Of a stretch of 46,113 nucleotides of DNA, positions 24,282 through 32,542 are shown piece after piece (within the stretch, counting starts at the first letter, position 1; each line of letters starts with the position of its first letter). A program made the position numbers and the translations under genes. This stretch comes from Elusimicrobia bacterium GWC2_61_19 (GTDB lineage Bacteria; Elusimicrobiota; Elusimicrobia; Elusimicrobiales; UBA9959): assembly GCA_001799795.1 (NCBI GenBank), contig MGUD01000006.1:1-46113 (forward strand), read 5' to 3'. The notes under the pieces are model-generated. The model saw only the letters and a program-made list of their open reading frames with translations. It was not told where the DNA came from and did no database searches.

Positions 24282-25301
24282 TCAATTGCCCGGAGTTTTT
24301 ATCAGCCCCGCCAGCTGGTCCAGCTGGCAATCCTCGCCGTAGGCGCTCCAGTAGAGCTCGCCGGTCTCCACGTCCACGAGTTTGGCCTGGTAGGCGCAAA
24401 CCTCGCCGCCATACACCGTGCCGAAAACAATGCCGCGCAGGCCGGCTATCTTGCCCAGCTTGATTATATCTTCAAGGCGAACTATCCCCTTAAGGGAGAT
24501 GTTCTGTTCCTGCAGGACCTTCTCCAGGTTCTGCCTGTCCACTACGTCATACCCGGCGCCCAGCAGCAGGCCGGCGAACTTGTCGGCCCAGACGCCGCCG
24601 TCGCCGTCCCTGGCGGCCACCAGGAAGGGATAAACGCCCACCCGCATGGCGGGGGGGGGGAGCAGGCCGGGGTTGAAGGCGATGACCGAGGCGCCGCTTT
24701 CGCGGTAAAAGCCGGCCGGCGGCGTATTGCTCCAGGCGCCTTCGCCCAGGGTTTTTTGCATCGCTTTGCGCAGGGCGCCGTCCACGGCGCGGCCTACCCG
24801 GGAAACCTGCAGCTTGTTCTCGGCTTCGTTGGCTATGTTCCACACCACGCGGGCGGTGCCGGTTTCCACCAGCTTTACGGACACGGGCGGCGGCTCCGAG
24901 ATCCTGGGCGCGCCGGCCATGGTGTAGGAATGGTAAGGGTCTTTGGGGTTGGGTTTGCCGAAGACAATGCCGTCCACGCCGAGCAAAGCGCCGATCCTGG
25001 GCGCCTGTACGGGGTTGACCAGGCCGCTTACGGAAAGCCCCTGCTCACCCAGTATCTTTTCCATGCTGCCTCTTTCCATGACGCGGTAGCCCAGGGATAG
25101 CAGCAGCGTTTCCCATTCGCCCGCGATCCGTTTCTGGGCCGGCGTCTCCGCGAAAGGCAGAACCGAGACCTTCCTGACGGAATTCAGCTCGGAATTGGGA
25201 TTGCGGGTTATTTGCGGGCCGGCGCAGGCGCCGAAGGCCGCGGCCGCCGCCAATAAGGCGGCGGCGCGCAGCACGCCCGGTGCACGGAGGAGGAGCGGCA
25301 T
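24282..25301 (-). CDS. Lipoprotein with two CsgG-like domains
   Basis: 339 aa. Signal peptide with lipobox FGACAG, so lipid-anchored. It contains two copies of a CsgG/curli-type nucleotide-fold domain: KVSVLPFAETPA ... YRVMERGSMEKILGEQGLS ... VDGIVFGKPN (about residues 43-115), and MRVGVYPFLVAA ... YDVVDRQNLEKVLQEQNISL ... LRGIVFGTVYG (about 215-305). CsgG-family proteins form outer-membrane channels or sense envelope state (CsgG, GNA1162, LpoB). Between the repeats a run of ten C (CTC CCC CCC CCC) encodes LPPP. Final gene of a 3-gene envelope operon, 3 nt after the preceding lipoprotein. Confidence 0.82.
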   Translation of the reverse strand: MPLLLRAPGVLRAAALLAAAAAFGACAGPQITRNPNSELNSVRKVSVLPFAETPAQKRIAGEWETLLLSLGYRVMERGSMEKILGEQGLSVSGLVNPVQAPRIGALLGVDGIVFGKPNPKDPYHSYTMAGAPRISEPPPVSVKLVETGTARVVWNIANEAENKLQVSRVGRAVDGALRKAMQKTLGEGAWSNTPPAGFYRESGASVIAFNPGLLPPPAMRVGVYPFLVAARDGDGGVWADKFAGLLLGAGYDVVDRQNLEKVLQEQNISLKGIVRLEDIIKLGKIAGLRGIVFGTVYGGEVCAYQAKLVDVETGELYWSAYGEDCQLDQLAGLIKTPGN

Positions 25302-25304
25302 TGT

Positions 25305-25793
25305 TTACTCGGCCGAACCGGCGTCGGTCTTTATGGTGAACGCCTTACCCTGTATGGTGGCGCACTCCTCGCTGTAAATAAGCAGGATGGAGGATTTCTT
25401 GTGCGTCTTGACGCGCATGGAGATCAGGGCGTCGGCGCCGGGGATCTTGTCGAGCGCCTCGTAAGTGGCCTCCTGGATCATCTGCCCGCGGCCGCTGAAC
25501 AGCACGCCGATAATAGGCAGAGAGGCGAGGAAGCTGCCGCCGCCGGCTTCCGCGCTGGACACCCGTTTGGCCGGCACGCCGCTGAACCACGGGAGCTTGC
25601 CGCCCAGCAGGTACTTGGAGCAGGCTTCGCCCTGCGTGTCGCCCAGCACTTTGTATTCGTTCCTGTAAAGGGGCATCAATTCAATGCCGGAAGTTATCCG
25701 GTTGACCGGATAGTTCTTTGTGTTGGTGTTGCTGCAGCCCGCCAGTCCCAGCAGCATTAACCCCGATGCCGCCATCATTAAGCTTCGTTTCAT
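25305..25793 (-). CDS. Lipoprotein of unknown function
   Basis: 162 aa. Signal peptide with lipobox LAGCSN (MKRSLMMAASGLMLLGLAGC). The body has no motif I recognise; the C-terminal half (ADALISMRVKTHKKSSILLI) suggests a small alpha/beta domain, resembling TRL/DUF4156-type lipoproteins, not certain. GGAGG Shine-Dalgarno is at good spacing. Middle gene of the OMP > lipoprotein > CsgG-like operon, so probably part of an envelope complex. Confidence 0.8.
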   Translation of the reverse strand: MKRSLMMAASGLMLLGLAGCSNTNTKNYPVNRITSGIELMPLYRNEYKVLGDTQGEACSKYLLGGKLPWFSGVPAKRVSSAEAGGGSFLASLPIIGVLFSGRGQMIQEATYEALDKIPGADALISMRVKTHKKSSILLIYSEECATIQGKAFTIKTDAGSAE

Positions 25794-25821
25794 TGTTTTT
25801 TCCTCCGTAATTTACTTTCCG

Positions 25822-26643
25822 TCAAATCGAGAGAGAGAGGCCAAGACCCAGGTTGTCCACGCCCTTGAAATAATTCACTTCCGGGAGATGCTTGTATTCC
25901 ACGAAGAAACCGACATTGCCGCCGGGCAGGGTGTACGCGGCGCCGATGCCGAAGATCCAGGTGTAGACGGTCTCGCTCTTGCTCAGGGAAGAAGTCGTGG
26001 TGACCCACCAGGGCGGTACGCCTAGAAAAGTGGTGTTGGTGGTGGTTTCGGAATAATCGTATTTTATCCTGGCGGGGCCGGCGTAGAGATACGGCGCGAA
26101 GTCGCCGGCCGGAGGGCTGAGGACCAGCGAGGCGAACAGCACGTCCCCTTTGGTCTCGTACGTGCCGCCGCTCCAGGACGAATAATCCTCGGTTTCCGAG
26201 ACTTTGGCGTAACCGGCGTTCCAGCCCACGGCGCCGCCGAGCCCGGTCACCTTGAAGTCGTAGGTGTCGCTCTCTATGTCGGTATAAAAAGATTTTTGCA
26301 GAACGGCGGGGCTGAGGTCCAGCCGCACCGAGGGGTGCGCGGCGGGCTCGCCGGCCTCGTTCAGGCCGCCGGCCTTCCTGGCGAAGAACGGGGTGGCGGC
26401 GGCTCCCGGATAAGCCTGCATCCTGTTGAGGGACAGGAAGAGTTTGCCCTTGTCCAGGTTCTTCCATTTCAGGCCGAGGAGGGTTTTGGCGTCGTAACGC
26501 TCGGACATCCACTCGAGGGTTTCGGCGGGGAGTTCCCGCTGACTGGCTATGGCCCGGGCAGCCGGGGCCGGCTTGTCCGCGGCGAACCCGGGAACGGATA
26601 AAAATATTAAAAGCGATACGCTGAAAAGCGGGATCTTTCTCAT
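25822..26643 (-). CDS. Outer-membrane beta-barrel protein (porin-like)
   Basis: 273 aa from ATG 26643 (MRKIPLFSV), chosen because GGGGGGTAGC precedes it; the longer frame from 26664 begins near the predicted transcription start. A signal peptide (cleavage after GFA) is followed by alternating Gly/aromatic strands such as AVGWNAGYAKVS, YLYAGPARIKYDYS and VGFFVEYKHL, ending LGLGLSLSI, which fits an OMP with a hydrophobic C-terminus. Specific function unknown. First gene of the operon with two lipoproteins. Confidence 0.8.
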   Translation of the reverse strand: MRKIPLFSVSLLIFLSVPGFAADKPAPAARAIASQRELPAETLEWMSERYDAKTLLGLKWKNLDKGKLFLSLNRMQAYPGAAATPFFARKAGGLNEAGEPAAHPSVRLDLSPAVLQKSFYTDIESDTYDFKVTGLGGAVGWNAGYAKVSETEDYSSWSGGTYETKGDVLFASLVLSPPAGDFAPYLYAGPARIKYDYSETTTNTTFLGVPPWWVTTTSSLSKSETVYTWIFGIGAAYTLPGGNVGFFVEYKHLPEVNYFKGVDNLGLGLSLSI

Positions 26644-26670
26644 TGCTACCCCCCAACCGTGCATGGGGAC

Positions 26671-26699
26671 ATTTTATACATTACTATATGAAATGTCAA
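26671..26699 (-). promoter_or_regulatory. sigma70 promoter of the OMP-lipoprotein operon
   Basis: On the minus strand TTGACA (26699-26694), 17-nt spacer, TAAAAT (26676-26671); predicted start near 26664. Confidence 0.8.
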
Positions 26700-26810
26700 T
26701 TGGACTCTTTTACTCCGATTATCCGGCCGCCGTATAGTATTGTAAAATAGCTGTGTGGGAAACGTCACACCGGCCGCGAAAACGCGCCGGAAAAGGGAAC
26801 GGGCGGAATA

Positions 26811-27476
26811 ATGGATATCCTTGGCCATATCGCGGACGGACTGCTCTACGCCTTCAACGTTTTCCTGCACCTCGATAAAACCCTCGGTGCCGTCATCAAG
26901 GACTACGGCGCCTGGACCTACCTGATACTCTTCCTTATAATCTTCTGCGAAACCGGTCTGGTGGTGACGCCCATACTGCCGGGCGACTCGCTGCTGTTCG
27001 CCATCGGGGTTTTCTGCGGCCTGGGGGACCTGGACATCTACTCCGTGCTGGTGCTGCTGACGGCGGCGGCCATACTGGGCGATACGGTGAACTATGGGGT
27101 AGGCAAGTTTGTCGGTCCCAAGGTGTTTCACTACGAGAATTCCATGATATTTAAAAAAGAATACCTTAAGAAGACCCACGCCTTCTACGAAAAATACGGT
27201 GGCAAGACCATAATTATCGCGCGCTTCGTGCCGATAGTGCGCACTTTCGCCCCCTTCGTGGCGGGGGTGGGCGCGATGACTTACGGCAAGTTCCTGGCCT
27301 ATAACGTGGCCGGCGGGCTGTTGTGGGTCTTTTCCGTGACGCTGGCCGGTTATTTCTTCGGTAATATCCCGATGGTGAAAAATAATTTCACCGCGGTCAT
27401 CCTGGCCATTATTTTCATCTCCATGCTGCCTGGCTTGGTGGAATATATAAGGCACAGGCGCTCCGCCCGCGCCTGA
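26811..27476 (+). CDS. DedA family membrane protein
   Basis: 221 aa, multi-pass membrane protein. Motifs ETGLVVTPILPGDSLLF (first half) and IIIARFVPIVRTFAPFVAG (amphipathic re-entrant helix with the two conserved Arg) define DedA/VTT proteins. They act in membrane-lipid flipping (undecaprenyl-phosphate or phospholipid recycling) and proton-motive-force linked envelope maintenance; which one cannot be told. Downstream Lys/Arg end EYIRHRRSARA. Only a weak GCGGAA Shine-Dalgarno precedes the ATG. It is 48 nt before the thiolase gene and may be co-transcribed. Confidence 0.93.
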   Translation: MDILGHIADGLLYAFNVFLHLDKTLGAVIKDYGAWTYLILFLIIFCETGLVVTPILPGDSLLFAIGVFCGLGDLDIYSVLVLLTAAAILGDTVNYGVGKFVGPKVFHYENSMIFKKEYLKKTHAFYEKYGGKTIIIARFVPIVRTFAPFVAGVGAMTYGKFLAYNVAGGLLWVFSVTLAGYFFGNIPMVKNNFTAVILAIIFISMLPGLVEYIRHRRSARA

Positions 27477-27524
27477 TGCCGGCCGGCCTCGATCTATTTT
27501 AAATACACCTGCGGAGGGATAATA

Positions 27525-28703
27525 ATGAAAGAAGCATTTATAGTTGAAGGAATGAGGACGGCGATAGGCAGTTTTGGCGGCGCTCTGGCCGATATCAGCT
27601 CGGTGGAGCTGGGCAGGACGGTCGTGAAAGCCGTGCTTGAGCGGGCCAGGGTAAGCCCCGCCGAGGTAGACGAGGTGCTGATGGGCAGCATCTACCAGGC
27701 CGGCGTGGGCCAGAATATGGCCCGCCAGATAGCCATAGGCGCCGGCGTGCCCAACGATAAGACGGCCATGACCGTGAACATGCTATGCGGTTCCGGTATG
27801 CGCGCCGTGGCCCTGGCGGCCCAGCAGATAAAGTGCGGCGACGCCGAAATGATAATCGCCGGCGGCGCCGAGAGTATGACCAACGCCCCGTACCTGCTTA
27901 AAAAAGCGCGCTACGGCTATAAGATGGGCAACGGCGAAGTAATAGACTCGCTGATCAACGACGGCCTCTGGGACATTTTCAATAACTACCACATGGGTGT
28001 GACCGCCGAGAACCTGGTGGCCAAATATAACCTGACCCGCGAGGAGCAGGACAAGTTCGCGGCCGGCTCCCAGAACAAGGCCGAGAAGGCGCTTAAGGAT
28101 GGCCGCTTCTCCGACGAGATAGCGCCCGTGGCCCTACCGCAGCGCAAAGGCGACCCGGTACTGTTCGCCAGGGACGAGTTTCCGAAGGCCGGCGTTACCG
28201 CCGAAGGACTCGCCAAGCTGCGCCCAGCCTTCAAGAAGGACGGCTCTGTTACCGCCGCCAACTCCTCCGGCATCAACGACGGCGCGGCCTGCGTGCTGGT
28301 GGCCTCCGCGGACGCCGTTAAGAAACATGATCTGAAGCCGCTGGCGAAGATAGTCTCCTATGCCTGGGCCGGCGTGGACCCGGCCATCATGGGCATCGGG
28401 CCTGCCGAAGCCGTGCGTAAGGCGCTCAAAAAGGCGGGTTGGGCGCTGAAGGACGTGGAATTGATCGAGGCCAATGAGGCCTTTGCGGCGCAGAGCCTGG
28501 CCGTGGCCAAGGAGCTGGGCTTCAATATGGATATCGTCAACGTTAACGGCGGGGCCGTGGCGCTGGGGCACCCCGTGGGGGCCTCGGGCGCGCGCATCCT
28601 GGTGACGCTGCTCCACGAGATGAAGAAGCGCAACCTCAAAAAAGGCCTCGCCACCCTCTGCATAGGCGGCGGTATGGGCATAGCCATGTGCGTAGAGCGC
28701 TGA
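27525..28703 (+). CDS. Acetyl-CoA C-acetyltransferase (thiolase)
   Basis: 392 aa, standard type II thiolase length. Nucleophile Cys88 in MLCGSGMRAV, GGAESMTNAPYLL, VNVNGGAVALGHPVGASGAR with the catalytic His, and the C-terminal second catalytic Cys in LATLCIGGGMGIAM, all diagnostic of AtoB/PhaA-type enzymes. It condenses two acetyl-CoA to acetoacetyl-CoA or the reverse. GGAGG Shine-Dalgarno at good spacing. No other beta-oxidation or butanol-type genes are adjacent, so the pathway is not readable. Confidence 0.95.
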   Translation: MKEAFIVEGMRTAIGSFGGALADISSVELGRTVVKAVLERARVSPAEVDEVLMGSIYQAGVGQNMARQIAIGAGVPNDKTAMTVNMLCGSGMRAVALAAQQIKCGDAEMIIAGGAESMTNAPYLLKKARYGYKMGNGEVIDSLINDGLWDIFNNYHMGVTAENLVAKYNLTREEQDKFAAGSQNKAEKALKDGRFSDEIAPVALPQRKGDPVLFARDEFPKAGVTAEGLAKLRPAFKKDGSVTAANSSGINDGAACVLVASADAVKKHDLKPLAKIVSYAWAGVDPAIMGIGPAEAVRKALKKAGWALKDVELIEANEAFAAQSLAVAKELGFNMDIVNVNGGAVALGHPVGASGARILVTLLHEMKKRNLKKGLATLCIGGGMGIAMCVER

Positions 28704-28720
28704 ACCGCTCACGCGCAATT

Positions 28721-28756
28721 AAAAAAAGAGCCCCGGCACTCCGGGGCTCTTTTTTT
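28721..28756. terminator. Bidirectional terminator between thiolase and DnaA-like genes
   Basis: AAAAAAAGAGCCCCGG (28721-28736), loop CACT, CCGGGGCTCTTTTTTT (28741-28756). Perfect 16-bp stem with A/T flanks on both sides, serving both convergent genes. Confidence 0.95.
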
Positions 28757-28768
28757 AGCGGACGCGGG

Positions 28769-30121
28769 TCACAGCAGGTCCATGAGGATTTTGGCGTAGG
28801 CGGCCTTGGATTTGATATCGGCGCGGGCCAGCCATGAGCTTTTAATGCGCAGACTCCCTAGGATCTTGGCGGCGGTGTGGCGCAGAGCGGGCGAGGGGAC
28901 AGGGCCCCCGAGTATTACGACGCCGTTCACGCGGCCGCCGGCTGCGTGATCGCCGGCCCTGAGCAGGGCGGCGTAAAGCCCGTCGACGGCGTATTCCTGT
29001 ATCAGGACTTCTCCCCAATCCGTGTTAAGGCCCAGCTCTCTGGCGCGTTCGTGCAGCGCGTACAGGGCGAACTCGGCCTCGCGGCGCCCTCCGGCGGGGC
29101 AGAAGATGCCAAGCCTGAAAGAGGATTTTGCCGCGGCCGGCCGCCAGGCGGCGGCCTTTTTCGCGTCGTCGTCGGTGACGGCGCCGGCCCCGGGCGCTTC
29201 GCCCGTGCCCAGCAGCAGGCCCAGTGTCCGGGAATGGGAGCTCTTGTCCGCGGTCCCCGGCGCGGCCTTCTCCATTTTTTTAATGTTCTCCAGAACCTTT
29301 ATAGCTTCGCTTAAGGGCATCGCCAGGCTCGAGAAGACGTCCGCCAGCTCATTCTCCGAGATCCTGATCTCCAGTTCCTTTATGCGCTGCAGCAGTATGG
29401 CCTTGTATTCCCCGGGGCTGGGGCTCTTCAGGTCCACCGTCCAGCCCTGGGTGAACAGGAAGCCGGCGGCCTCCTCCAGGCCCGCTATCCGGTCGGGGGT
29501 TTGCCCGGAGGCCAGGATCACCTGCTTGTTCCGGTCCACGAAATCGTTAAGCCATTTGGAGATGTATTTCCCGTTCTCCGCGGAGACCAGCAGCAGGTGC
29601 ACGTCGTCGATTATAAGCACCTTTACACCGGCCAGCCGGGCCTCAAGCTGTTCTATCTTTCCCTCGGCTATGGCCCGGTCGATGCCTCTTGAAAATCTTA
29701 TCCCGTCGGTAACGAAGATGTTGTCCAGCCCGAGGGACTCGGAAAGGGCGTAAGCTATGAAGTTGATGAAATGCGTCTTGCCGGAGCCGGGTTCCCCGAA
29801 AACCATCAGGGGGTTGCAGATCAGGCCGGGGTCGTCCACGATGTTCATGGCGGCCGCGTGGGCGAAACGGTTATAGGTGCCGGGAAACAGCGTGGTGGGG
29901 ATCAGGGGCAGTTCCATATCCCAGCCGCGGCCTGCCGGGGGCGGCGGGGGCTGCTGCATGGAAGTCTTCCTGGCCGTTTCCGGCGCCGGGCGCTGGGTGC
30001 GGGTGGAAATGGACGGGATCTGCATTCCGTAGGGCGTGTGCGCCGGTTCGGCGGCGGCCTGGCCGTCCGGGGGGAGCTTGGGACTGCCCTCCGGTTCATT
30101 ATGCCTGATAGCGTCTTCCAT
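28769..30121 (-). CDS. DnaA-like AAA+ ATPase without a recognisable DNA-binding domain IV
   Basis: 450 aa. A Pro-rich N-terminal tail (about residues 1-65) is followed by TTLFPGTYNRFAHAAAM, as in DnaA domain III, with Walker A GEPGSGKTHF (Lys115) and Walker B KVLIIDDVHLL. Instead of the DnaA domain IV (the GRDHTTV helix-turn-helix) the last ~140 residues contain FRLGIFCPAGGRREAE and NGVVILGGPVPSPALRH, which I do not recognise. It could regulate initiation like Hda or DnaA paralogues, or act in another ATPase role. TATAAT lies 6 nt before the ATG. Distinct from a true DnaA. Confidence 0.8.
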   Translation of the reverse strand: MEDAIRHNEPEGSPKLPPDGQAAAEPAHTPYGMQIPSISTRTQRPAPETARKTSMQQPPPPPAGRGWDMELPLIPTTLFPGTYNRFAHAAAMNIVDDPGLICNPLMVFGEPGSGKTHFINFIAYALSESLGLDNIFVTDGIRFSRGIDRAIAEGKIEQLEARLAGVKVLIIDDVHLLLVSAENGKYISKWLNDFVDRNKQVILASGQTPDRIAGLEEAAGFLFTQGWTVDLKSPSPGEYKAILLQRIKELEIRISENELADVFSSLAMPLSEAIKVLENIKKMEKAAPGTADKSSHSRTLGLLLGTGEAPGAGAVTDDDAKKAAAWRPAAAKSSFRLGIFCPAGGRREAEFALYALHERARELGLNTDWGEVLIQEYAVDGLYAALLRAGDHAAGGRVNGVVILGGPVPSPALRHTAAKILGSLRIKSSWLARADIKSKAAYAKILMDLL

Positions 30122-30127
30122 ATCTAT

Positions 30128-30133
30128 ATTATA
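30128..30133 (-). promoter_or_regulatory. -10 element of the DnaA-like gene (leaderless candidate)
   Basis: TATAAT on the minus strand, then ATAGAT and ATG (30121). No Shine-Dalgarno is seen. Upstream is A/T-rich with no clear -35. Confidence 0.45.
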
Positions 30134-30219
30134 AGTGCGGGACCTAATATTAATATAAATTAAAACTCATATCTTTATCAAATCGCGGCGGAGGTAAAAC
30201 GGCCACGGCCGGCCGGCGC

Positions 30220-31242
30220 TCACTTGCCGGCGAGCTGGCCGCAGGCGCCGGAGATGTCCGCCCCCAAACTCTTGCGGATGGTGACTTCCAGGCCCATTTC
30301 TTCCAGCAGGTCGGCGAAGATCTTTATGCGTTCCCGCTCGGGGGCCCTGAAGGTGCCGCCGGTGCGGTTATAGGGGATAAGGTTGACCACGAAGTATTTG
30401 GGGGCCGCCACCGTGCGCAGCCAGGAGTTAAGCTTGGCCGCCTGGCTGCGGCTGGCGTTGTAGCCTTCCAGCATGACGTATTCCACGAAGACGCGGCGCT
30501 TGGTCATGACGATGTAATCCGTAAGCGCTTTGGCCAGCTGTTTTAAAGGGTAGGTGTTGTTGAGCGGGACAAGGTTGTTGCGGACCTCGTCCTCCACGCT
30601 GTGCAGGGAGATCGCCAGGTTGCACTGCGGGAAGTCCTTGGCGAAACGCCGTATCCCCGGCACATGGCCGGCGGTGGAGACCGAGAGGTGGCGCTGCCCC
30701 AGCCCTATCAGTTCCGGGTCCGACATGGCGCGCAGGGCCTCGGCGACGGAGTCGTAGTTCAGGAAGGGCTCGCCCATGCCCATGAAGATCACGCTGCCGA
30801 TCTTGTGCGACCCTTTGGTCTTGAGGTAATGCGCCGCGGCCAGGAACTGGTCGGTTATTTCGTCGGGGGACAGGTTGCGCTTGAGCCCTTTGCGGCCGGT
30901 GGCGCAGAAGGGGCAGCGTACCGGGCAGCCGGCCTGGGTGGAAACGCAGAGACTCCATTTTTCCGGCAGGAGGTTCAGCAGCACGGTCTCTATTTTCAGC
31001 CCGTCCTTCAGTTCGAAGGAGAACTTGACCGCGTCGCCTTTTTTGGAGACCAGGGTCTCCAGGGGTTCCACGGCGTGGATCCGGAACCTGGCTCTCAGCT
31101 TTTCGCGCAGCGCTGCGGGCAGAACGGCCACCTCGTCCCACGAGGCCGCGAAGTTCTTGTAAACGGCGTCGCGCACCTGCTTCAGGCGGAAAGCCGGCAG
31201 GCCGCTTTCTTCAAGGAAAACGGAAAGTTTTTTAAAGTCCAT
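30220..31242 (-). CDS. rlmN: Dual-specificity 23S rRNA/tRNA adenine-C2 methyltransferase
   Basis: 340 aa. Radical SAM motif CPVRCPFCATG (CxxxCxxC) with GMGEPFLNYDSV, NLAISLHSV, EYVMLEGYN and NLIPYNRTGG is diagnostic of RlmN, which methylates A2503 of 23S rRNA and A37 of some tRNAs by a methyl-Cys ping-pong mechanism. The C-terminal KSLGADISGACGQL contains the methyl-accepting Cys (GACGQL). The N-terminal domain (SVFLEESGLPAFRLKQV) fits too. No strong Shine-Dalgarno. Cytoplasmic. Confidence 0.96.
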   Translation of the reverse strand: MDFKKLSVFLEESGLPAFRLKQVRDAVYKNFAASWDEVAVLPAALREKLRARFRIHAVEPLETLVSKKGDAVKFSFELKDGLKIETVLLNLLPEKWSLCVSTQAGCPVRCPFCATGRKGLKRNLSPDEITDQFLAAAHYLKTKGSHKIGSVIFMGMGEPFLNYDSVAEALRAMSDPELIGLGQRHLSVSTAGHVPGIRRFAKDFPQCNLAISLHSVEDEVRNNLVPLNNTYPLKQLAKALTDYIVMTKRRVFVEYVMLEGYNASRSQAAKLNSWLRTVAAPKYFVVNLIPYNRTGGTFRAPERERIKIFADLLEEMGLEVTIRKSLGADISGACGQLAGK

Positions 31243-31277
31243 AGTGTAACGACAAGTCTACCAAATTTAGGGGAATT

Positions 31278-31308
31278 CAACCCCGGCGCCGGGCGGCAGC
31301 CGGGGTTG
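31278..31308. other. Stable intergenic hairpin
   Basis: CAACCCCGG (31278-31286) pairs with CCGGGGTTG (31300-31308). No T tract follows on either strand, so it is not a classical terminator. It lies just downstream of the lipase-like gene and may protect its 3' end. Confidence 0.5.
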
Positions 31309-31320
31309 CGCTGGCGGCTC

Positions 31321-32439
31321 TCAGATGGGGCAGATGGGGGCGGTCGGCTGCTTTGCGCAGTTGACTACTTCAGGCGCCAGCAGGGGCCGGAAGACGGGAA
31401 CGAAAATCTCTTTATTTATGGATTTAAGAGAGGCCTGGTAATCGAAAAAATAAGAGCCGTGCCAGTCTTTTATGTTCCTGATCTTGAAAAGGTCGCGCTT
31501 GGCGTCCTTTTTGAGCAGTTTGTTGTGCAGTATCAGGTCTATAAGTTTGGGTTCCACGTTCTCCACGCTCGCGTCCGCCTGGGAGTTGGAGTCGGCGGCG
31601 GGAATGGCGTTGGAATAAGCGTCGCGCGAGGCCCAGATATTGGTCCAGACCTTGACGCTGGCCGGCTTGGAGACCGACTTCTCAAGATCTTCCTTGCGCA
31701 CTTCGTACTTCATGAACAGCTTCACCACGAAGTTGGCGGGCACCAGCGGGGAACCGGCGGTTATAAGTTTGTTTATCCTGAGATCGGGACGGTAGCTTTC
31801 CAGGCGGTGCAGGGCCTCGTGCGCGAGCACGGAGCCCCAGCTGTGCGCCAGGATATAGACGGGCCGCCCCGTGGCCTTGTAGGAATCGCAGACGGCGGCT
31901 ATCTTTTTCTCCAGTTCGGGCACGAACTTGTCGGTGTCGGCCGGGTCGCGGGACCAGGCAAAAGGCACCACGATAACGTCATGCTTTTCGTAGCCGGGGA
32001 TCTCCTTAAGTTTCTGCTCCAGGTAATTGTCCGGCAGGCGCTGCCCGGCTGAGGCCTTGGCCAGGTCGCGGACGTCCTCATCGTTCTCGAGGAAGAAATA
32101 ATCTTTGTTAAAGGCCACGAACCCGTTGATCAGGTCCTCTTCGGCTATCTTCTTGCCGGGGAAGAATATCTTTATGACCTTCAGGAAATGTTTCATTTCC
32201 AGCGGGCCCCAGCCGATCTCGCCGAAATTAAGCCCGGAGACGGTTATGACCACCGGGTCGAGGCCGTCTTTCTGTATTATGGCTTCCGCGATGGCGCGGG
32301 GCGGGAGCGGGGGATTAATGGCGGCCGTGAGTTCTTTGACATCGGCCTTGTTGAGGGTGTTGAGTTCGGCCGCGTGAGCTGCTGCGGCAAGCGAGAAAAC
32401 TGCAAAAACGGCGACAAATGCGGTTTTTATCATTTTCAT
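31321..32439 (-). CDS. Secreted lipase-like alpha/beta hydrolase
   Basis: 372 aa. Signal peptide MKMIKTAFVAVFAVFSLAAA then AHAAE (cleavage near HAA). The nucleophile elbow is LAHSWGSVL (G/A-H-S-x-G), following PVYIL, with ITVSGLNFG and VPFAWSRDP earlier and a likely catalytic His in KDWHGSYFF, the layout of lipases/PGAP1-type serine esterases. The C-terminal region ends PLLAPEVVNCAKQPTAPIC. Substrate unknown; a lipid or surface ester is the plausible guess. Periplasmic or exported. Confidence 0.78.
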   Translation of the reverse strand: MKMIKTAFVAVFAVFSLAAAAHAAELNTLNKADVKELTAAINPPLPPRAIAEAIIQKDGLDPVVITVSGLNFGEIGWGPLEMKHFLKVIKIFFPGKKIAEEDLINGFVAFNKDYFFLENDEDVRDLAKASAGQRLPDNYLEQKLKEIPGYEKHDVIVVPFAWSRDPADTDKFVPELEKKIAAVCDSYKATGRPVYILAHSWGSVLAHEALHRLESYRPDLRINKLITAGSPLVPANFVVKLFMKYEVRKEDLEKSVSKPASVKVWTNIWASRDAYSNAIPAADSNSQADASVENVEPKLIDLILHNKLLKKDAKRDLFKIRNIKDWHGSYFFDYQASLKSINKEIFVPVFRPLLAPEVVNCAKQPTAPICPI

Positions 32440-32542
32440 ATTAATAGTAGAATAATGATATCAAATTTACCCGGTTTTGACCATTGTCAATCAAGCGCGG
32501 GCCGCAGGCCCGCAATGCGGTTATCCTGAGGATATACTACCT

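Noticed and set aside
30601-32052. Plus-strand frame opposite rlmN and the lipase-like gene
   Set aside because: Spans two real genes and their gap; no motif or signal.
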